A stretch of 64,000 bases of DNA from Suillus spraguei (taxonomy: Eukaryota > Basidiomycota > Agaricomycetes > Boletales > Suillaceae). Below, one piece after another: positions 35,232 to 48,420 of the stretch; position 1 is the stretch's first letter; the number at the start of each line of letters is the position of its first letter. The notes under the pieces were generated by a model. It was not told where the DNA came from. It searched no databases and saw only the letters and a list, made by a program, of their open reading frames with translations. Location of the stretch: positions 62,001-126,000 of the forward strand of contig JABCPU010000157.1 of the NCBI GenBank assembly GCA_016800925.1. Direction: 5' to 3'. The translations under genes were made by a program, and so were the position numbers.

Positions 35232-35456
35232 ATGAACCCTCTCAACCCGCAAGGTCTTAAACCGTGAGTGTACACATCTGTGTTTGCTATACCGGCTGAC
35301 TTGGGCTACTTCCGCGTGAACAGATGTTGCGCCTGCCCAGAAACGAAATCTGCTCGTGATGCTTGTTTTCTTCAGAACGGCAGCGAAGAAGGCAAATGTG
35401 CTGAGCTACTCCAGAAGCATGTTGAATGCATGCGAGGGCTCGGATTCAACATCTAG
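35232..35456 (+). CDS. COX17: Cytochrome c oxidase copper chaperone Cox17
   Basis: Cox17 carries copper to Sco1 and Cox11 in the mitochondrial intermembrane space for cytochrome oxidase assembly. Exon 1 (35232-35263) encodes [11 protein letters not shown], intron 35264-35323 is 60 bp, and exon 2 runs to TAG 35454-35456. The 54-residue product has the copper-binding CCAC motif after KP, then a CHCH fold with C-x10-C-x9-C (ACFLQNG…KC…HVEC) and the end MRGLGFNI. All six conserved cysteines are present. It is slightly shorter than the yeast protein at the N-terminus. The gene lies just outside the transposon, with normal splice sites, and looks functional. Confidence 0.93.
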
Positions 35457-37224
35457 TTGCCGTAATTATACTATGCAGTTGTGACTCGAGGTCATGACCA
35501 AGTGCTGGGTAATGTATGTCCAGCTGAGGGAACGTGCTCGAACTTTGCTTCCTGCATTCGCTTTTCTACCTGCAATAACGTCGAGTTTGTTGTACCTCGC
35601 ACTTCTCCACTCACTCCTATAGTTTCCTTTATACCTACCCACCACTCCCTTTTAATCTTTACACCGCAGTTTTGTCACCCGGTACCAGTTCCTTTTAATC
35701 GAGCATTCTTACAGTATGCTGTGTCAATACATATTTCTGTTTCAAAGCTAATACTCCAAAGCCATCCGACATGATCGATCCGTAATTAAGTAGGTATCCC
35801 GCCCTCCCGAGCGCTTGAATTGCTGATCGCATGATATCTTCCAGGGTTTTATCAGTAAATGATTTCGGTGCAGGACACCATGCAAGTGTCATACCGCGCA
35901 GCTTGAAACTATGGGAGTACCTCACGAGCCACAGTCAAGGAAGGTACGTGACCTAATGACCACTCAGGAACTGGTGTTTTGGCCTCCAGCCCAGGGTTTC
36001 AGTCACACAGAAACTGTGATTGCGTAACCTCGCCCTAGTACACCGAACAAACATGTGCGCGTCGACGGTGAGCATTTTGTGGCCCTTCCCTTTCACCATG
36101 CTAACTCTTGAGTCGGTCCCACTGGTTTCCGACTGCTTACTATTTGAATCTGAAGAACAAGGACTTCACTCGCTGCACCATACCGTACCTCAAATATTAA
36201 TGTTCACACCAGAGCTCTGCCTTTCCGACACTTAGCGGCCCCTCCATAGCTTGTTCTAGCCAACCGTCCACAACTGAATGAGGCGCGAGTTCAACCTCGC
36301 AAAAATCCTGCTTGCCTGCCTGTGGCATGCCATGGACCGTTTTCCACTTACTTCGTTGACCCTTGATATGGGAATCGCCCTCCCACCATCAATTGGCACA
36401 ATCAATGTGTTCAATAATCTTACACATCATCTTGATATCATGGATTCATGGTTACTGAAGAACCCTTCGCGGGTAACCCTGTGCAGTTGCCCAGGTATAT
36501 TAGCATTGCAGCAAGGGTTCGAACTTCCAACCAAGATCAAGGTCTACTGTGTAAGATCTTGCTGATAACATTATAAAATATCCTAAGAGATTTGATTTAT
36601 GTGTGCTTGATCGCTTCTATATATATATACTTTACATATGCTTCGCATTGGCCTGCCTGGGAAGCATGACCAAATATCACAGAGCGGCTCGGATGGCGCA
36701 GAGGGTGATGACAGACATAGTTGCATGTGATGCGGTGTAAGATCAAGCAGACAAAGAGGACTTAGCGAATGTGAAGTTAAGAGGGACTTTGGCCCTCAAG
36801 ACATGAAATAACATTTACATACATGCTTCAAGTGTACCGGTAGCGCAGTTAGCATCCAGTTTGGAACGATGCTTGTATATGTGTAGTTTCATAGTCACCG
36901 CTTATATCTAAAGTATGATTTTGGTACATTTAACTGGTATCACCTCTATGCGTTTCTCCAGCTGGCTCCAAGGTCTGACATCTGAGCTGTAACATACAAA
37001 TTCCTTTATGGCGCTGGATCAGTTTAAAAAGTCTATTCATTCACTCCGACACAGAGTACACACAATCATTTTTGTTTGCATAAATACTTGTCTCATCCAA
37101 AATTAGTACTGCCAATGATCAAAATGAGCGTAGCGTTAGCTGGGTAATGTGCCACACCAGTCAACTTGTGTGTCCAAGATGAAAAATGAACTAACCCTGT
37201 GGGTAGCATAGTACGTAACACTAT
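35457..37224. other. Long stretch without a supportable gene
   Basis: A minus-strand frame at 35695-35925 (with AIQALGRAGYLLNYGSIMSD) looks protein-like but has no recognised family and may be an exon remnant. A plus-strand frame at 36020-36235 has no motif. A short (ta)n run lies near 36620. No tRNA fold was found around the GGGTTCGAA at 36512. Confidence 0.35.
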
Positions 37225-39569
37225 TCAATCAACAACTCTTGCCAAGGCTTCTTCCTCTTGCAACTTCTGAAACAAAGCATCGAGGGCCTTTGTGTTCACA
37301 TGACCAGAAGTAAGTGTACCCAGGGTTGCGTGCACCGTTTGTACATGAATTGCGGGGGTGTCAGTCGATAGTACACTGCAAAGCTCATTGAACGAGATAC
37401 TGTCGTAGCTGTAAGCCCTGATCGCCTGTTGCACATTTTCCAAGGAGAAGAGTGATTCTGGTATGTAGTCGTCCTCACTGGTCGATTGGCCATCTTCCTC
37501 AGCCACTGCAGTGAATTGCGATATGGGATCTGATGCTGAGTTGGGATGTTTGTGTTGGTCGTCCTCATATTCCGTGATAATGTCAGGAGTGTGATTACGA
37601 GGCGTCTTTGAAGGTGTGTCCATGATGTTGTCAGGAGTAAGAGCGGAAACATGGCCAGCGGGATGTCGCTCGTTGTCTTGAATGGGTGACGTCACATCCA
37701 TGTCGGATGGGATGTCCCCAGCAGGTCGCGTTTGCACCGCGGACGACGGATCATCTAAATAAACCATCAATGAATGTTGGTTGCAGATGCAGAAAACAAC
37801 GAGGAGACACACCTGTGCCCATGGATGAACCCGCTTCCCTTTCCGGTGTGGTAACATGTCGTATGTCATCTACAATGAATCAAGTACGCAAATTTGAGAC
37901 GTGGATACACGCAGCACACAAGAACCGTACCTTGGTGATGCCCATTCAACGATTTCGAAACGCGATCATGGGCCTCCTGCAGCACTGCATCCACAGTGTC
38001 GGGTTTGACCGTTTTCATAATCCAAGCCCACACCTGGTGATCGTTTGTACCTGAGTCAGGGAATCGATCGATGCTACGGAGAAATTGCTGGGCAGCGGCT
38101 TGGAGGTCGCTTTGCGAATTGCGTAGGTAAGCTCGCACAGCAATCTTGGCATCCAACTTGAGAAATGGGAGGTCAGGCTCACCACCATCTGCGAATCGGG
38201 GCATGATATGGAATCCCGCAGAGGTGATGATGTGATGAATGCGCGTACCTGAATCGATGGTGTTGGCCTGACGATCCGGCTCTAAATTCAATGCTTCGGC
38301 CAGTAAATGACTGAATCCATCCCATGTCATGTTACCATCGATCAGCTGGTCCACGCACGACGACCACTCATGCAGTGTCTCATCGGTGTCCAGCATGTCC
38401 ATGATTTCCCTCAGAAAGTCTCCACGTTTGATCCCATCCTCGGCCGCCAAGCAATGGTACAAAAACACCAGGGGTTCATAAAGGGTGAATCCTGCAAGAT
38501 GTTGGTTCAGGCAGAGGCACGAATTAATCCACTAACCATCGCGGAGAAATTGCTCCTTTCGTTCACTGATAAATCGAATTGGAGGCTCATGGGACTCATG
38601 CCACCTGTCTGGTAATTCCGCGTTTTCATCATATGTAATGTCCACTCCCTCCCCCTCCTTCAGTTGCTTGAGAGCTGCATTGATATTTTTCTTGAACATA
38701 GCTGAGAGGTCGAGGCCCTTAGCCATCCATGAATTGTCCGTCTCACCAAGCATCGTCGGTATTTGATCCGCATTCACACCCCAGTCCGCTTCTGAGGCCG
38801 TCGCAAGTTAGCAGCAGCAATGTACACGAGCGCGTCATGTACGCCTACCGAAGAGATTCTTGTTTCCCGCGTGCAATGGATCCGCCTGTAAGTAATCATT
38901 TGCATTGTTAGGCAACTCATCGAATTCCAAGAATAGCCAATCTCGGCGGTCACGGATGAGGAACTCGTCGAGCGATTTGATCCGTTCGTCATTAACGCCG
39001 TTCGCGATACATTCCTCCAACACCGTTCTCCTCGCAACCATAGCCTGAAGGAAACGTGCACCAGCATTCTTGCGAGACACGGACACTAGTTCTGCCCTCC
39101 CTTGTTGCGTCTTTGTACTCTTCCTTTTCTGCTTCTTCTTAGACTCACCATCCCAACATCTCCATACAGCGAGCCAGTATTCCACACAGTAGCAAAGATA
39201 CACCCAGGACGACCGATATCTCGTGGGGAGGATCACATAGCCGAGAATCTGCCTGTCCTTCATCGCAGGAACCCGCAAACACTCAAGCTGATCGGTATCC
39301 CCTGCGCCGTACTTCACCAGTTCAGGAACGCCATAGTGAATTCTTTGAGGTGCACGTGCATCCCATTGATCCATGGAGATCTCAGCCTTGGTGACAGGTA
39401 TGCAAAAATCACGGATGGGTTGAGGAAGTGCCCTACTGATGGCTGCAATTTTCATTGCATGTTTTGCTGCAGTCATTGCACGATGCTGTTGGCGAATGGG
39501 TTGAAAGTGGGGCTGAAGCACTTTTCCAGTGTGTTGCTGTCGCCGTGCTGTTTGCTTCGTGCGAGCCAT
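37225..39569 (-). CDS. Histone H3-tail-mimic protein, copy 1
   Basis: The ATG at 39569 gives MARTKQTARRQQHTGK. Residues 2-9 (ARTKQTAR) are those of the histone H3 tail with R2, K4 and R8. The rest is unlike histone: a conserved region with VPELVKYGAGDTDQLEC, a lysine-rich KKKQKRKSTK patch, and later exons with FTLYEPLVFLYHCLAAEDG and FLREIMDMLDTDETLHEW. Five exons match copy 2. The final exon diverges and ends LFQKLQEEEALARVVD. Total length is about 690 residues. No enzymatic motif is seen. Relative to copy 2 it has a four-residue insertion (MKIA) near residue 39. It could recruit H3K4 readers or modifiers, as inference only. It is in opposite orientation to copy 2, with other element-type genes between them. 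Confidence 0.6.
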
Positions 39570-40602
39570 CTAATGTAAGTGAGAAAGAGAGGGGTAAGTA
39601 AATCTGCTTTTATTTGTGTGATGAAAATGACAGACATTCGTATTGTTTGTGTCACTGAGAACTCCGCCGGCAATCGCCTTTGTTCCATTGGGGTAAACTT
39701 CCTGATTTATATTGTGTGGTCGTGTAGTTGTTTGTTTAGCATTAAGAGTTTGTGTTATAAGTGGCGTCGATGTTCCAACTTTCTTCCAACTTCTCATGGT
39801 CAACATGCACTCCATCGGAATGGAGTTGCATGACATCTTGATACCTCCTTGACAAGGGAGGTGTGTTCTGGAGTCATCCAAACATATGCGTAACATCCTG
39901 TCAAGGGTGATTTATAATCTGGAGGCATTCAGACGAGGTTGTGCTACCCTTCTCTTGTATTACATGGGAAATCATTATTACCTGGCTGTGTAGGACACTG
40001 TACTACGCCTAGAAGATTAGCGCCGTTCTGCAATTTACTGTGGCAGAATTCAGCAAAACCCAGCAGTGTGGCATAACTTGCAATTGAAATTGTATCTACC
40101 CCATCAACGAACCTCAGAACTAGGAGGGTATTGAGCCTCTTCAAGGTCACAAGGATTTGATGTTCTCCGAAGACCATGTTGATTGAACCTGGCCTGAAGA
40201 CTCTATATCACCACTGAATACCCCTAAATTTATTCCGAGTTGTCGCATCTTACCTGACATTGCCACTGCATGATTATTCAACACTTGCAACATGCTACTA
40301 TAAAATCTTGTTGATGTTCCAGCTGGAGTATACCCAGAGGACCATGGGCAAAATTCTTGAGTTACCTTTGACAGACCTGTCTGTATGTCACTTGCAGAAA
40401 TGTGTACAGTAATCAACCGCCACTTGCGTTTCCACCATCACTTGCGTTGTAGCGCAATAACTAACTTTGTCAAATCTCATTACTTAGGCACAATTCTGCT
40501 TGCTATGTTTCCGTGTTGTGTTACACTAGTGGCGTTACTTCTAGAGCAAAGCACGAAAACCATTCACTGTTATTCCTACTGACAGTCCCTCCTTGTACCC
40601 AA
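39570..40602. other. Upstream region of copy 1, with a dispersed repeat
   Basis: The first about 125 bp (39570-39695) match the region upstream of copy 2 (about 57145-57269). Positions 39836-39890 resemble part of the palindrome-arm duplicates ('gacaagggaggtgtgttct-ggagtcatccaaa'). No gene was recognised in the remainder. Confidence 0.5.
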
Positions 40603-40886
40603 ATGCCTGGTAACACCCACTCTATCGCAAAGAAGAAACAGGTAGCTCCGGCTGAAGAGAAACAAGGAACGCAGAGCCGCATACAAAGAAGAATTGAGGT
40701 TGTGGTAGGAAGAAAGAGATTGCGCCAAGCTCGAGAGGCGTCGGCCAATGTGGAAAAAAACCAAAGCAGGGCAAATTAGAGTCACCAATACCCAAACCGG
40801 CTCTCGGTGATGCTGAAGACGATGACAATGACGGTGTGAATGAAGAGGACGACGTCGACTCTGATGGTGGGAGCGAGGAGCTTTGA
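40603..40886 (+). CDS. Possible small basic/acidic protein, one-base frameshift
   Basis: The ATG at 40603 starts MPGNTHSIAKKKQVAP, followed by arginine-rich RIQRRIEVVVGRKRLRQ. At the run of seven A near 40755 the frame stops soon after, but one extra A would join it to KQGKLESPIPKPALGD and a very acidic EEDDVDSDGGSEEL end, stop at 40884. The charge pattern suggests a nuclear or chromatin-associated protein. No family is recognised. Confidence 0.4.
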
Positions 40887-41988
40887 TCTGTTATGAATCA
40901 CGTACAATCAACCGTTATCGTCGTATTATACCATTTTTAGGTCTGACTCAAGTGACGGGTAAGCGCTGATAAAGGCCATATTTTTGATGCGTTCACCACT
41001 CTACAAGACATTCTCTGATGGTCTTAATATTTCAATATATATAGTAGTTTATGTATTTGAAAGTATTGGTTAAACGCGATCCAAAGAAAAAAGTGTTGTT
41101 GTGTTGTGAGACATGCTCAAAATTTTGTTGACGCAAGTGGCGGTTGATTACTGTACAAAGATGCTTAAACATGATTGACCTATTCTTGAACAGTAAGTCT
41201 CAGGCTATGTCACATTGAATACTTCAAGTTGCTAAAAATCTTCAAGGTTTCACATCTGAAGTCTCAGATGTGCTACTACACCTCAAGTCCTGGTTTCGCA
41301 TGGTTTCTTCTCAACCTCCCCCCTGCTAGCCAACCATGGCAGTATCAACTGAGTTACTCACTTTCTATCACACACACTTCAGGTGTTTGTGCAATGCTGT
41401 GAACGCTCTTCCCTACCTGTGAGCCAACTTTTATCTAGTTGAACCTTGCTGAGTTTTTTTTGCTATTCTCAAACTTTCACTTTCCAGGACTCTTGGAGTG
41501 GGCAATTGCACTGACAAGGAGTCCACAACTATCATGGTGTTTTAGCCACTTTGTCTTGGAGAGTTCTGCAAGAATATGTTCGCAGATCTATTGTGTATGC
41601 ACAGTGCAGTTCTTCTATTTTCTTGCAACTATAATTTATTGTCTCCATCCAGTCCAGGTTTCATTAGCCACAGTATCTTTCATGACGTTGAATCTGTCTT
41701 GACAATGTTTGATCTCATGACTCATACTCCCCTTGATAATTTTGATTGTATTGCTGCCCTGACTCTGGCACTTTGATATGACTCGGAGATAACAGCTTTG
41801 AGGGTGTCATTGTCATGCCTTTTCTGTGTTCAATAAGGCTGCTTCCACTGCGTTGCCATGCACTTCCCGCCATTCGTAGGTGTAGCAGGCAGGTGGTACA
41901 GAATGATAGCAATAATGAACATCCTGTTGTCATCAAACAGCCCAGTATGGACAGACCACATGGTCAGGGGTTAGGAATGGTGCCTGCT
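40887..41988. other. Intergenic stretch
   Basis: No supportable gene. The plus frame 41439-41702 is hydrophobic but has no family resemblance. Confidence 0.35.
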
Positions 41989-44900
41989 CTACTTGAAATA
42001 CTGCCCATTCTTCTCCAACTCCATGCAAAACGCAATAAAAATCTCCAACAAGTTGATGTACTGTCCCTTCTCCTTTTCCTCTTGTATTACCCAGACATCG
42101 AATTCGTCCTGGTTGACCCAACCCATTGATCGTCCCACCGTTGGTGCCAATTTGGCAGCATTTCCAGATGTCCAAAGGGCATATACAACCTTGAAGATGA
42201 AACCGGCGAATTGGCATTTCTCGCCCTTGCGGTAGCGAAATCCACTATGGCAGGCAGGCTCTTCTCCATTGCGGTTGTTGTTCTGCGGTAGTGCACAGTG
42301 GAAACAATTGGAGTACTGCTTGAATTTGAATAATTTTTTGAATCCGTGATAATCACCATCTCTGAGATGCTCAAATTCACAGCTGTAATGTTCCTGTATG
42401 ATGCCATTACCAGTAGCGAAATGGAATGGGCAACAGCCCTTCAGCCTTGTCATGAGCCTGTCCAAGATGGATGTTCTTCTCAAGCGACTCTCCAGTGCCT
42501 CCTGTATCCTGGAACCCCTGGCCATCCATGAAGATGAAGATACAGGGGCAGGGGCTGACAAAGGGGGGGCGATGGATGGCCTGGACACATCTGATGTTAT
42601 TGGTTGAGACAACTTGGGAAAATGTGAGTAATATCTACAAAAATTATTATGAGATACCTAATCACCGGGTATCGGGAGGGCTGAATCTTGTGAGATTGTT
42701 GACAATCCAGTGAATGAACTGAGAGCGACTCCTCACTGGTGGTGTTGGTGAGACCAGATACAGCCGGTGAGGAGCTAGGTACCAAAATTTGAGGAGGAGT
42801 GATGAGGGGCCTGGACAACCTGGAGGTCCTAGAGCTAACAGAAGGTAATGCCTGCCTTGTCTGCAAGACGCGGGACATGTTATGGTCTTGACCCTGGCAG
42901 TTGGAAGGCGATGATGAACTAGGAACTAGAATGTGCCCAGTGGCAAGTCCTCTCCAATGGCCCTTGATTGTGTTCAAGGCAAAAACATGAATTTCGGAAG
43001 TAGGACCGCAGATGTCACATGGCATCACATCTGATTTGTTCTTGCAGCAATATGCAAATTGCGGTCCATCCATGCAGGAGATGGAGGTGTACCTACGACA
43101 GGTGGTGCCGAAGACCACATTTTGTAGCGCATATGTGCAGTCGAAATCAAGGTCACTGGTGAATGCACCAAATTCTGTTTTGGAAGTGAGATAAAAGGCA
43201 TGGGCCTCCTTGCCATCCCGCCCTGCACGTCCTGCCATTTGATTGACTACCGGAAGTCCATATTCGACCCCATTGACGACAACGAATCGAATGGAGCTTC
43301 GATCTATTCCCTGGGCAAAGGCAGTTGTACAAGCCATCACCTTTGTCCTTCCACCGTCCCACTTGTCCAGATTGTCAGCTTTTGAGTTTTCTCCCGTGGT
43401 AGGAAGCCCACTATGGAAAACTGCACAGCCTGTAGCAGCGCCAAAGTCATCCGCCTCCCTGTTCGATGCAAAGAATACTAGCATTCGATCCGATGTTGTC
43501 ATCCTCGTTTGGAGTTTTGTGACTAAGAGGTGCAAAGCTCCATTGGCATGGCTTGGGAGCACACGTAACACATGGAATCCGATCTCTGGACGGTCTGTGC
43601 AGGAACGAACTTCGTATAACTGCGAGGGATGGATACCAAAAGGTTGGATATATGCTGCGGTGATGGCGGGGGAGAAGGTTGCAGAAAGGAGAATGATTTG
43701 GCATTTCATTCGAGAAAACTGACTTGCCAATAACTCCCAGGGCCTTTTCCTCTTTGGATGGCACATAATCATGTCGTGGCATTCATCAATGAATATTTTC
43801 TTGAATGAATTTCCCAACGGTGTTGCGAGGAATCTGCCAGTCAAGATAAAGTATCAACTGGAGTTTACAGCAGTAGATGCAATGAAGACCTACTCTCTGA
43901 ATGCCATCGCAGAACAAGTCTCTACTTGGAGGAAGAGGATTTGAACATTATCAGGGACTTCCTTATCCTTGGTAAAGTTGTGCGCCCTAAGGCCCACAGC
44001 GCAGCATTTGCTAACCTGTTCTTCCAGAAGAACAACAAATGGGCAAACAACAATGCATCGCTGATCAGGATCGATGAGGGGAGCAATCATCCACAAGGCA
44101 CTCTTTCCTCCACCAGTCTTCAGAGTGACCAGGTGGTCCTGCTGAATGGTCATCACACTGACGATAGCCTTCAACTGTTCTGTGGACTTTTCTTTTGCCG
44201 CTGGGTCCTTGAACAGGAGCTGAAAGGCGGTGCGGACCTTATTCTGCCACTCGTTTGCATGAGCTGAGGAGGAGCTATGCGGAGTTTCCATCTGGTCTTC
44301 ATCCAAAGGAGACATGCATTGTTGTTGGGAGGATGAAGGGAGTAGGGAATGTTGGTAATCATTGTTCTTGTGAACGGAACCATCATCGTCTTGATCATCA
44401 TCAGGCAGTATCAGGTCACTGAGATCATCTTCACTCAGGAGGGATGCCTTGCGAATACGCTTTGAAGGAGATTCCACCCAATCCTCACCACTTTCCAATA
44501 AGCTCGGAGATTCCTGAACGCGCCTTCGTTTGCCACGAAGTGGACGTGGGGTAAAAGTTGACACAGAAGGCTGTGAGGATGGTACACTGGAACCTGAAGC
44601 ATTGGTCATGATTTGCATGTCCCCTGTGTGATCTATGAATATCATCTCCTTCAGTAAACAGGGTGATGGACAAATACCTCCAGAATATGCATGACCACTT
44701 CCGCGTTGCCCAGGAGTCGCTGACATAGACAATAATTTATTAGGACCGAGAGGTTGGTTACGAAGCTCTGTGAGCCCTGCAGCGCCCTTCTGAAGAATAT
44801 CCAGAATAGGCGGCAGGATGGCAGTGGTGACAAGTTCCTTCATGAGGTGAGGCAGGTTGTCTTGGAGGATCTTTCCCACTACACTACTGGCAATGGTCGA

Positions 44901-47591
44901 CATGGTCTCGGAGATCGCTGCAAGGTCAGGAGACGGTGATCCACCACCATGGGCACCAGGTGCGAGTGCTCTCCTAATTCTTGTCTGTCGAATCGGCTCC
45001 TGAGGCGGGAAGGGACCAAGACCGCAAAACGCCTGCCACTCTTCACTCAACCAACGATGTTTTGACATTGTATTGTTTGTGAGTTCAGAAATTGAACCAA
45101 ATACAAGGCCATAGTGACCCTTGTCAGTGTCAGTGGAGTGGTCAGCCGCCTCAGCTAGAAGATCTTCTGCCATAGCAAATGCATCGTTTGGAGATATAAA
45201 CTCTCTTGCCATGGCAATAGCACCTTGACGGAAAGCTCGCACACCCCATGCGCAGTTGAAAATTTCACGGTTCCTTTGCTTAAATCCCGCGTACCATTGG
45301 TCAGGTCCGATTCTACCGCCGTTATCCACAACCAAGTATCTAAAATTCAAGATGTGAGAGGATTAACTGAGACAACCGATGATGCAACGACCTACGTCTT
45401 ATACTCATGTTGAGCTGCGTCCCCATACCCAACTTTCGCAAGAATTGCTTCAGCATCTCTTAACCCGCCTGCAAGGAATTCAAACAAGAAATGTCCGACT
45501 TTGGGGTTGATGAATGCAGGGGTGCATGAATCCCTGTCCGCAATATGAGTAGTTTTGCTGTACCCTGACAACAAAATCATCTCTTGTCCCTGAACGAAAA
45601 TATTGCGATGCCGATCACTGTTGGAGGTATGATGCTCGAGAAACTGCACCGATCGTGTGGAGATTTGACTGGTGACATAGAGCAGGTGGTACAGGGGTTT
45701 CCACACCTCGCCGCATCGCCGTAAGACATCCTTGACAACTGGTATGTTCCAACCAAGACGTCCATCTCGGTCTACCATGGCTAAATCATGATCCTCAACC
45801 AAATGACAGAAAAACTCTAGTTTTATGGAGTCAAACTGCTTGTCCTTTGCAAAGGAATGTCCCCGCATAGAATTCGTCATGTCGTCGTTCAGATTGTTTG
45901 GCATAGCATCAAATCCCGTCCGTCCGTTTGTAAGGAGTAGATATCTTTCCCTCACTTGTTGGAGGAGCATTTGGATTCCCTTGCGAAATGCCGCGAGGTA
46001 CATTCTATCCTCGCCAACGGACAGCCACTGGAACTCAGGATCGAAAAAGACCTTTGGCTCCCTTTGCTGTTTCAAGGCCAAGGACGAAGCATACTGCTGG
46101 AATTGAAATAACATATTGAAGGTATTGGAGTGCCCTACCGCCAGGACCTCATTATGAACAGCGAGGACTCGCCTGAGATAGGCAATCGAGGGATGAGCCG
46201 TGATTACACATTTACAAGAGGAACTCACTGGATTTCATCCATTTCACTGTCCTTCTGATACCATAGCGCATGAACAAGCGCAGTGCCATTAACAAAATAT
46301 TCCAGTTTAGCAAGATCTGGCGACAGATCGCCTGCCTCATAGAAATTTCCATCACGTCGAAGTGCGCGTAACCAGATAAACCGTTGCATGACGTTAGCCC
46401 ATTGTATACCTCCATGAAAACTGGGACCATTGATCAGGGACCATAGCAACTCGTGGAACTCCTTGATATTCTTTTTGTCGATAACCATGTCAGAGGACAC
46501 CATACCACTGATGAAAGCCCTCAAAGCCTTTGTTTGGAGGTCATCTAGGTCGAACGAGAACTGGGACTCGCTCTGTCCAGAATGGAGCCTGATAATAGCA
46601 CGGATGAGTTGAACCATCATGTCAGGATAGGCATGGTTGTCCTTTGAAATGGGACGCCAGTGTTTACTGTCAGGAGGCAGTGGGTAAATATAATTCAACA
46701 TTCTTTAGAAGAAAGGGATACTGACGACTGGCGAGTGACATTGCTTCCGTCCAACAGTATTTTTGCTATGGTCAGCCTGTTTGGGTTGCCATCAAGGATG
46801 GTGCCAGCCATATGAAAGTGCTTCGCCATCAAGGTGCTTACAGCCTTGAAAAGGCCGTGATGTTCTTCATCGTCGTGCTTTCCCTTCAGTTTTTCCACCG
46901 CTCTGACCTCACTTGGATATCGTCGAACATCCACCATGAATCGATCCCATGCCATCACTTTGAGCAGAGGCCTTCGCTCTTGGGGTGTCAAGATTTCTGG
47001 TATTGCAGGAACATCAAGAGATGGATGAAAATTTTTCATGAGGAGAGTCCTAAGGTCGTCCACGGGTTCCGGAGTGATTGACTTCACTGTGAAGTACGAA
47101 CGCCCAACCGAATCAAAAATATTTTGCACAGAAGCCTGCTGGTATCTTGCTTGGGCTGGAGTGCATCCATGCATCACTCTGGCATGTTTTTTCATGGCCT
47201 GCAGGTCGCGGACGGCATAGTGGCAGTCGGCCGCCATAGTACAGGCTATGCCAACCCGGGGAGGGCTGATCATCTGGATTACAGGGCTTCCAGGAGCAGG
47301 AAGCTTGACCTCTTCTTGTCTACCATAGATATTTGTGTCGATACAATATTTGGAGAGCTCGTCCAACTTGTGTGCAGCAACAGAATAATTGTGCTTGTTC
47401 TTCAGGTGTCCAGCCACCATGTTACCTGTGAGTGGGCTCCTGCAGCTCTTGTACCTACAAATAAAAATATGGAGGCCATGGTGCATGCAAATCCCCAAGC
47501 TGTCCAATAGTGGGGTTGACACCAGATAGTCTATTCCAGGTTTAAGATATACCCTTTCGTTCTCATAGTCTTCGAAAAGGCGGCTAATCAA
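41989..47591 (-). CDS. OrsD/RecQ-type DEAD-box DNA helicase, large multi-domain gene
   Basis: The N-terminal part (47591-46695) has GICMHHGLHIFICRYKSCR, HLKNKHNYS and CTMAADCHYAVRDLQAMKKH, cysteine/histidine fingers that fit the DUF3505/OrsD region. Several large exons follow, joined for example at DEIQ to RVLAVHNEV and YK to TYLVVDNGG. The helicase core has KTGGGKSALW (motif I), IDECHD (motif II), LLSATFSP (III), ACTTAFAQGID (V) and QMAGRAGRDG (VI). A cysteine-rich tail (FAYCCKNKSDVMPCDICG) and a last exon from LSQPITSDV to TAG at 41989 follow. The predicted protein is roughly 1,700 residues. The extreme 5' end has no clear ATG, and the join near 46700-46730 would need an unusually short intron or a frameshift. 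The family is related to telomere-linked helicases and is often multicopy. It probably belongs to a mobile or selfish module. Confidence 0.75.
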
Positions 47592-47808
47592 TATATAGGC
47601 TGAAGAAATGGGGAAGACTATGACCCACCGGGAAGAATATCATCAACCATGTTCTGGGTATGTCCCTGGGCAAGATCAGCTGTTGCTAATGAAGGGAGGC
47701 AGTGTTCAATTGAAATCGATTGAATAACATAAAGACATACCGACATCACGGAGATGCGTCACTGTCTGCCGGTCATTCTGCTTTTCAAACAAGACCAGGG
47801 GAGATCCT

Positions 47809-48420
47809 TCAGAAAACGCCGCATTGAATAAAAGAAACGGAAGAGAAATAAGATCCCAAACCATGATTGATATCTTGGCCGATTTCATTTGAGTCTATAA
47901 CGTTGGTATGCCAATGCAGAGCAGGTAATGCCACAAAACACTAACCTGTACCTTTGGGCATCAATGGATGAAGGTTATTCATCATTTGGTTAGGAATTAC
48001 AGCAGATTCTTAAGAAGCCAACATATTGAATGGAGAAAGCAGAAGGACACATAAGAAAACTCACCCTTATAAACATCTTGGCGCTTCTTGCGGTTTGGCG
48101 CGCCTGGCAAGGCAATTTGATGTGTAGATGAGTCTGAGGGAGGAACAGGGGTGTAACACAGAGCAACCACAAAAGGAAAACAACTCACGTTTTTCCAAAT
48201 GGGATTGATATGTTGTGCGTCTATCGATTGTTGCATCGCAGTTATTGACAGGACACTTCAACTTTCCATCATCGGAGCGGATGATAGTGACCGTGGCACC
48301 TCCGAACATGAGAGTGACATTCGAATGGTATTGGTATTGATGTTTACGGCCCATTGGAACGTTTATGCACGAGTGGACATTGCATACCCTAGCGGGGGTG
48401 GTTGCGTGTGTATTAGACAT
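47809..48420 (-). CDS. Small spliced protein with a single zinc-finger-like motif
   Basis: The ATG at 48420 starts MSNTHATTPARVCNVHSC. A C-x4-C…H pattern (CPVNNCDATIDRRTTYQSH) is followed, through three introns with normal borders, by GAPNRKKRQDVYK, VIPNQMMNNLHPLMPKG and NEIGQDINHGLGSYF, with TGA at 47809-47811. The total is about 150 residues. It lies directly upstream of the helicase gene on the same strand, so it may instead be the 5' part of that gene. Function is unknown. Confidence 0.4.

Noticed and set aside
36505..36530. T-loop-like GGGTTCGAA suggesting a tRNA
   Set aside because: The flanking bases cannot form the T-stem or acceptor stem.
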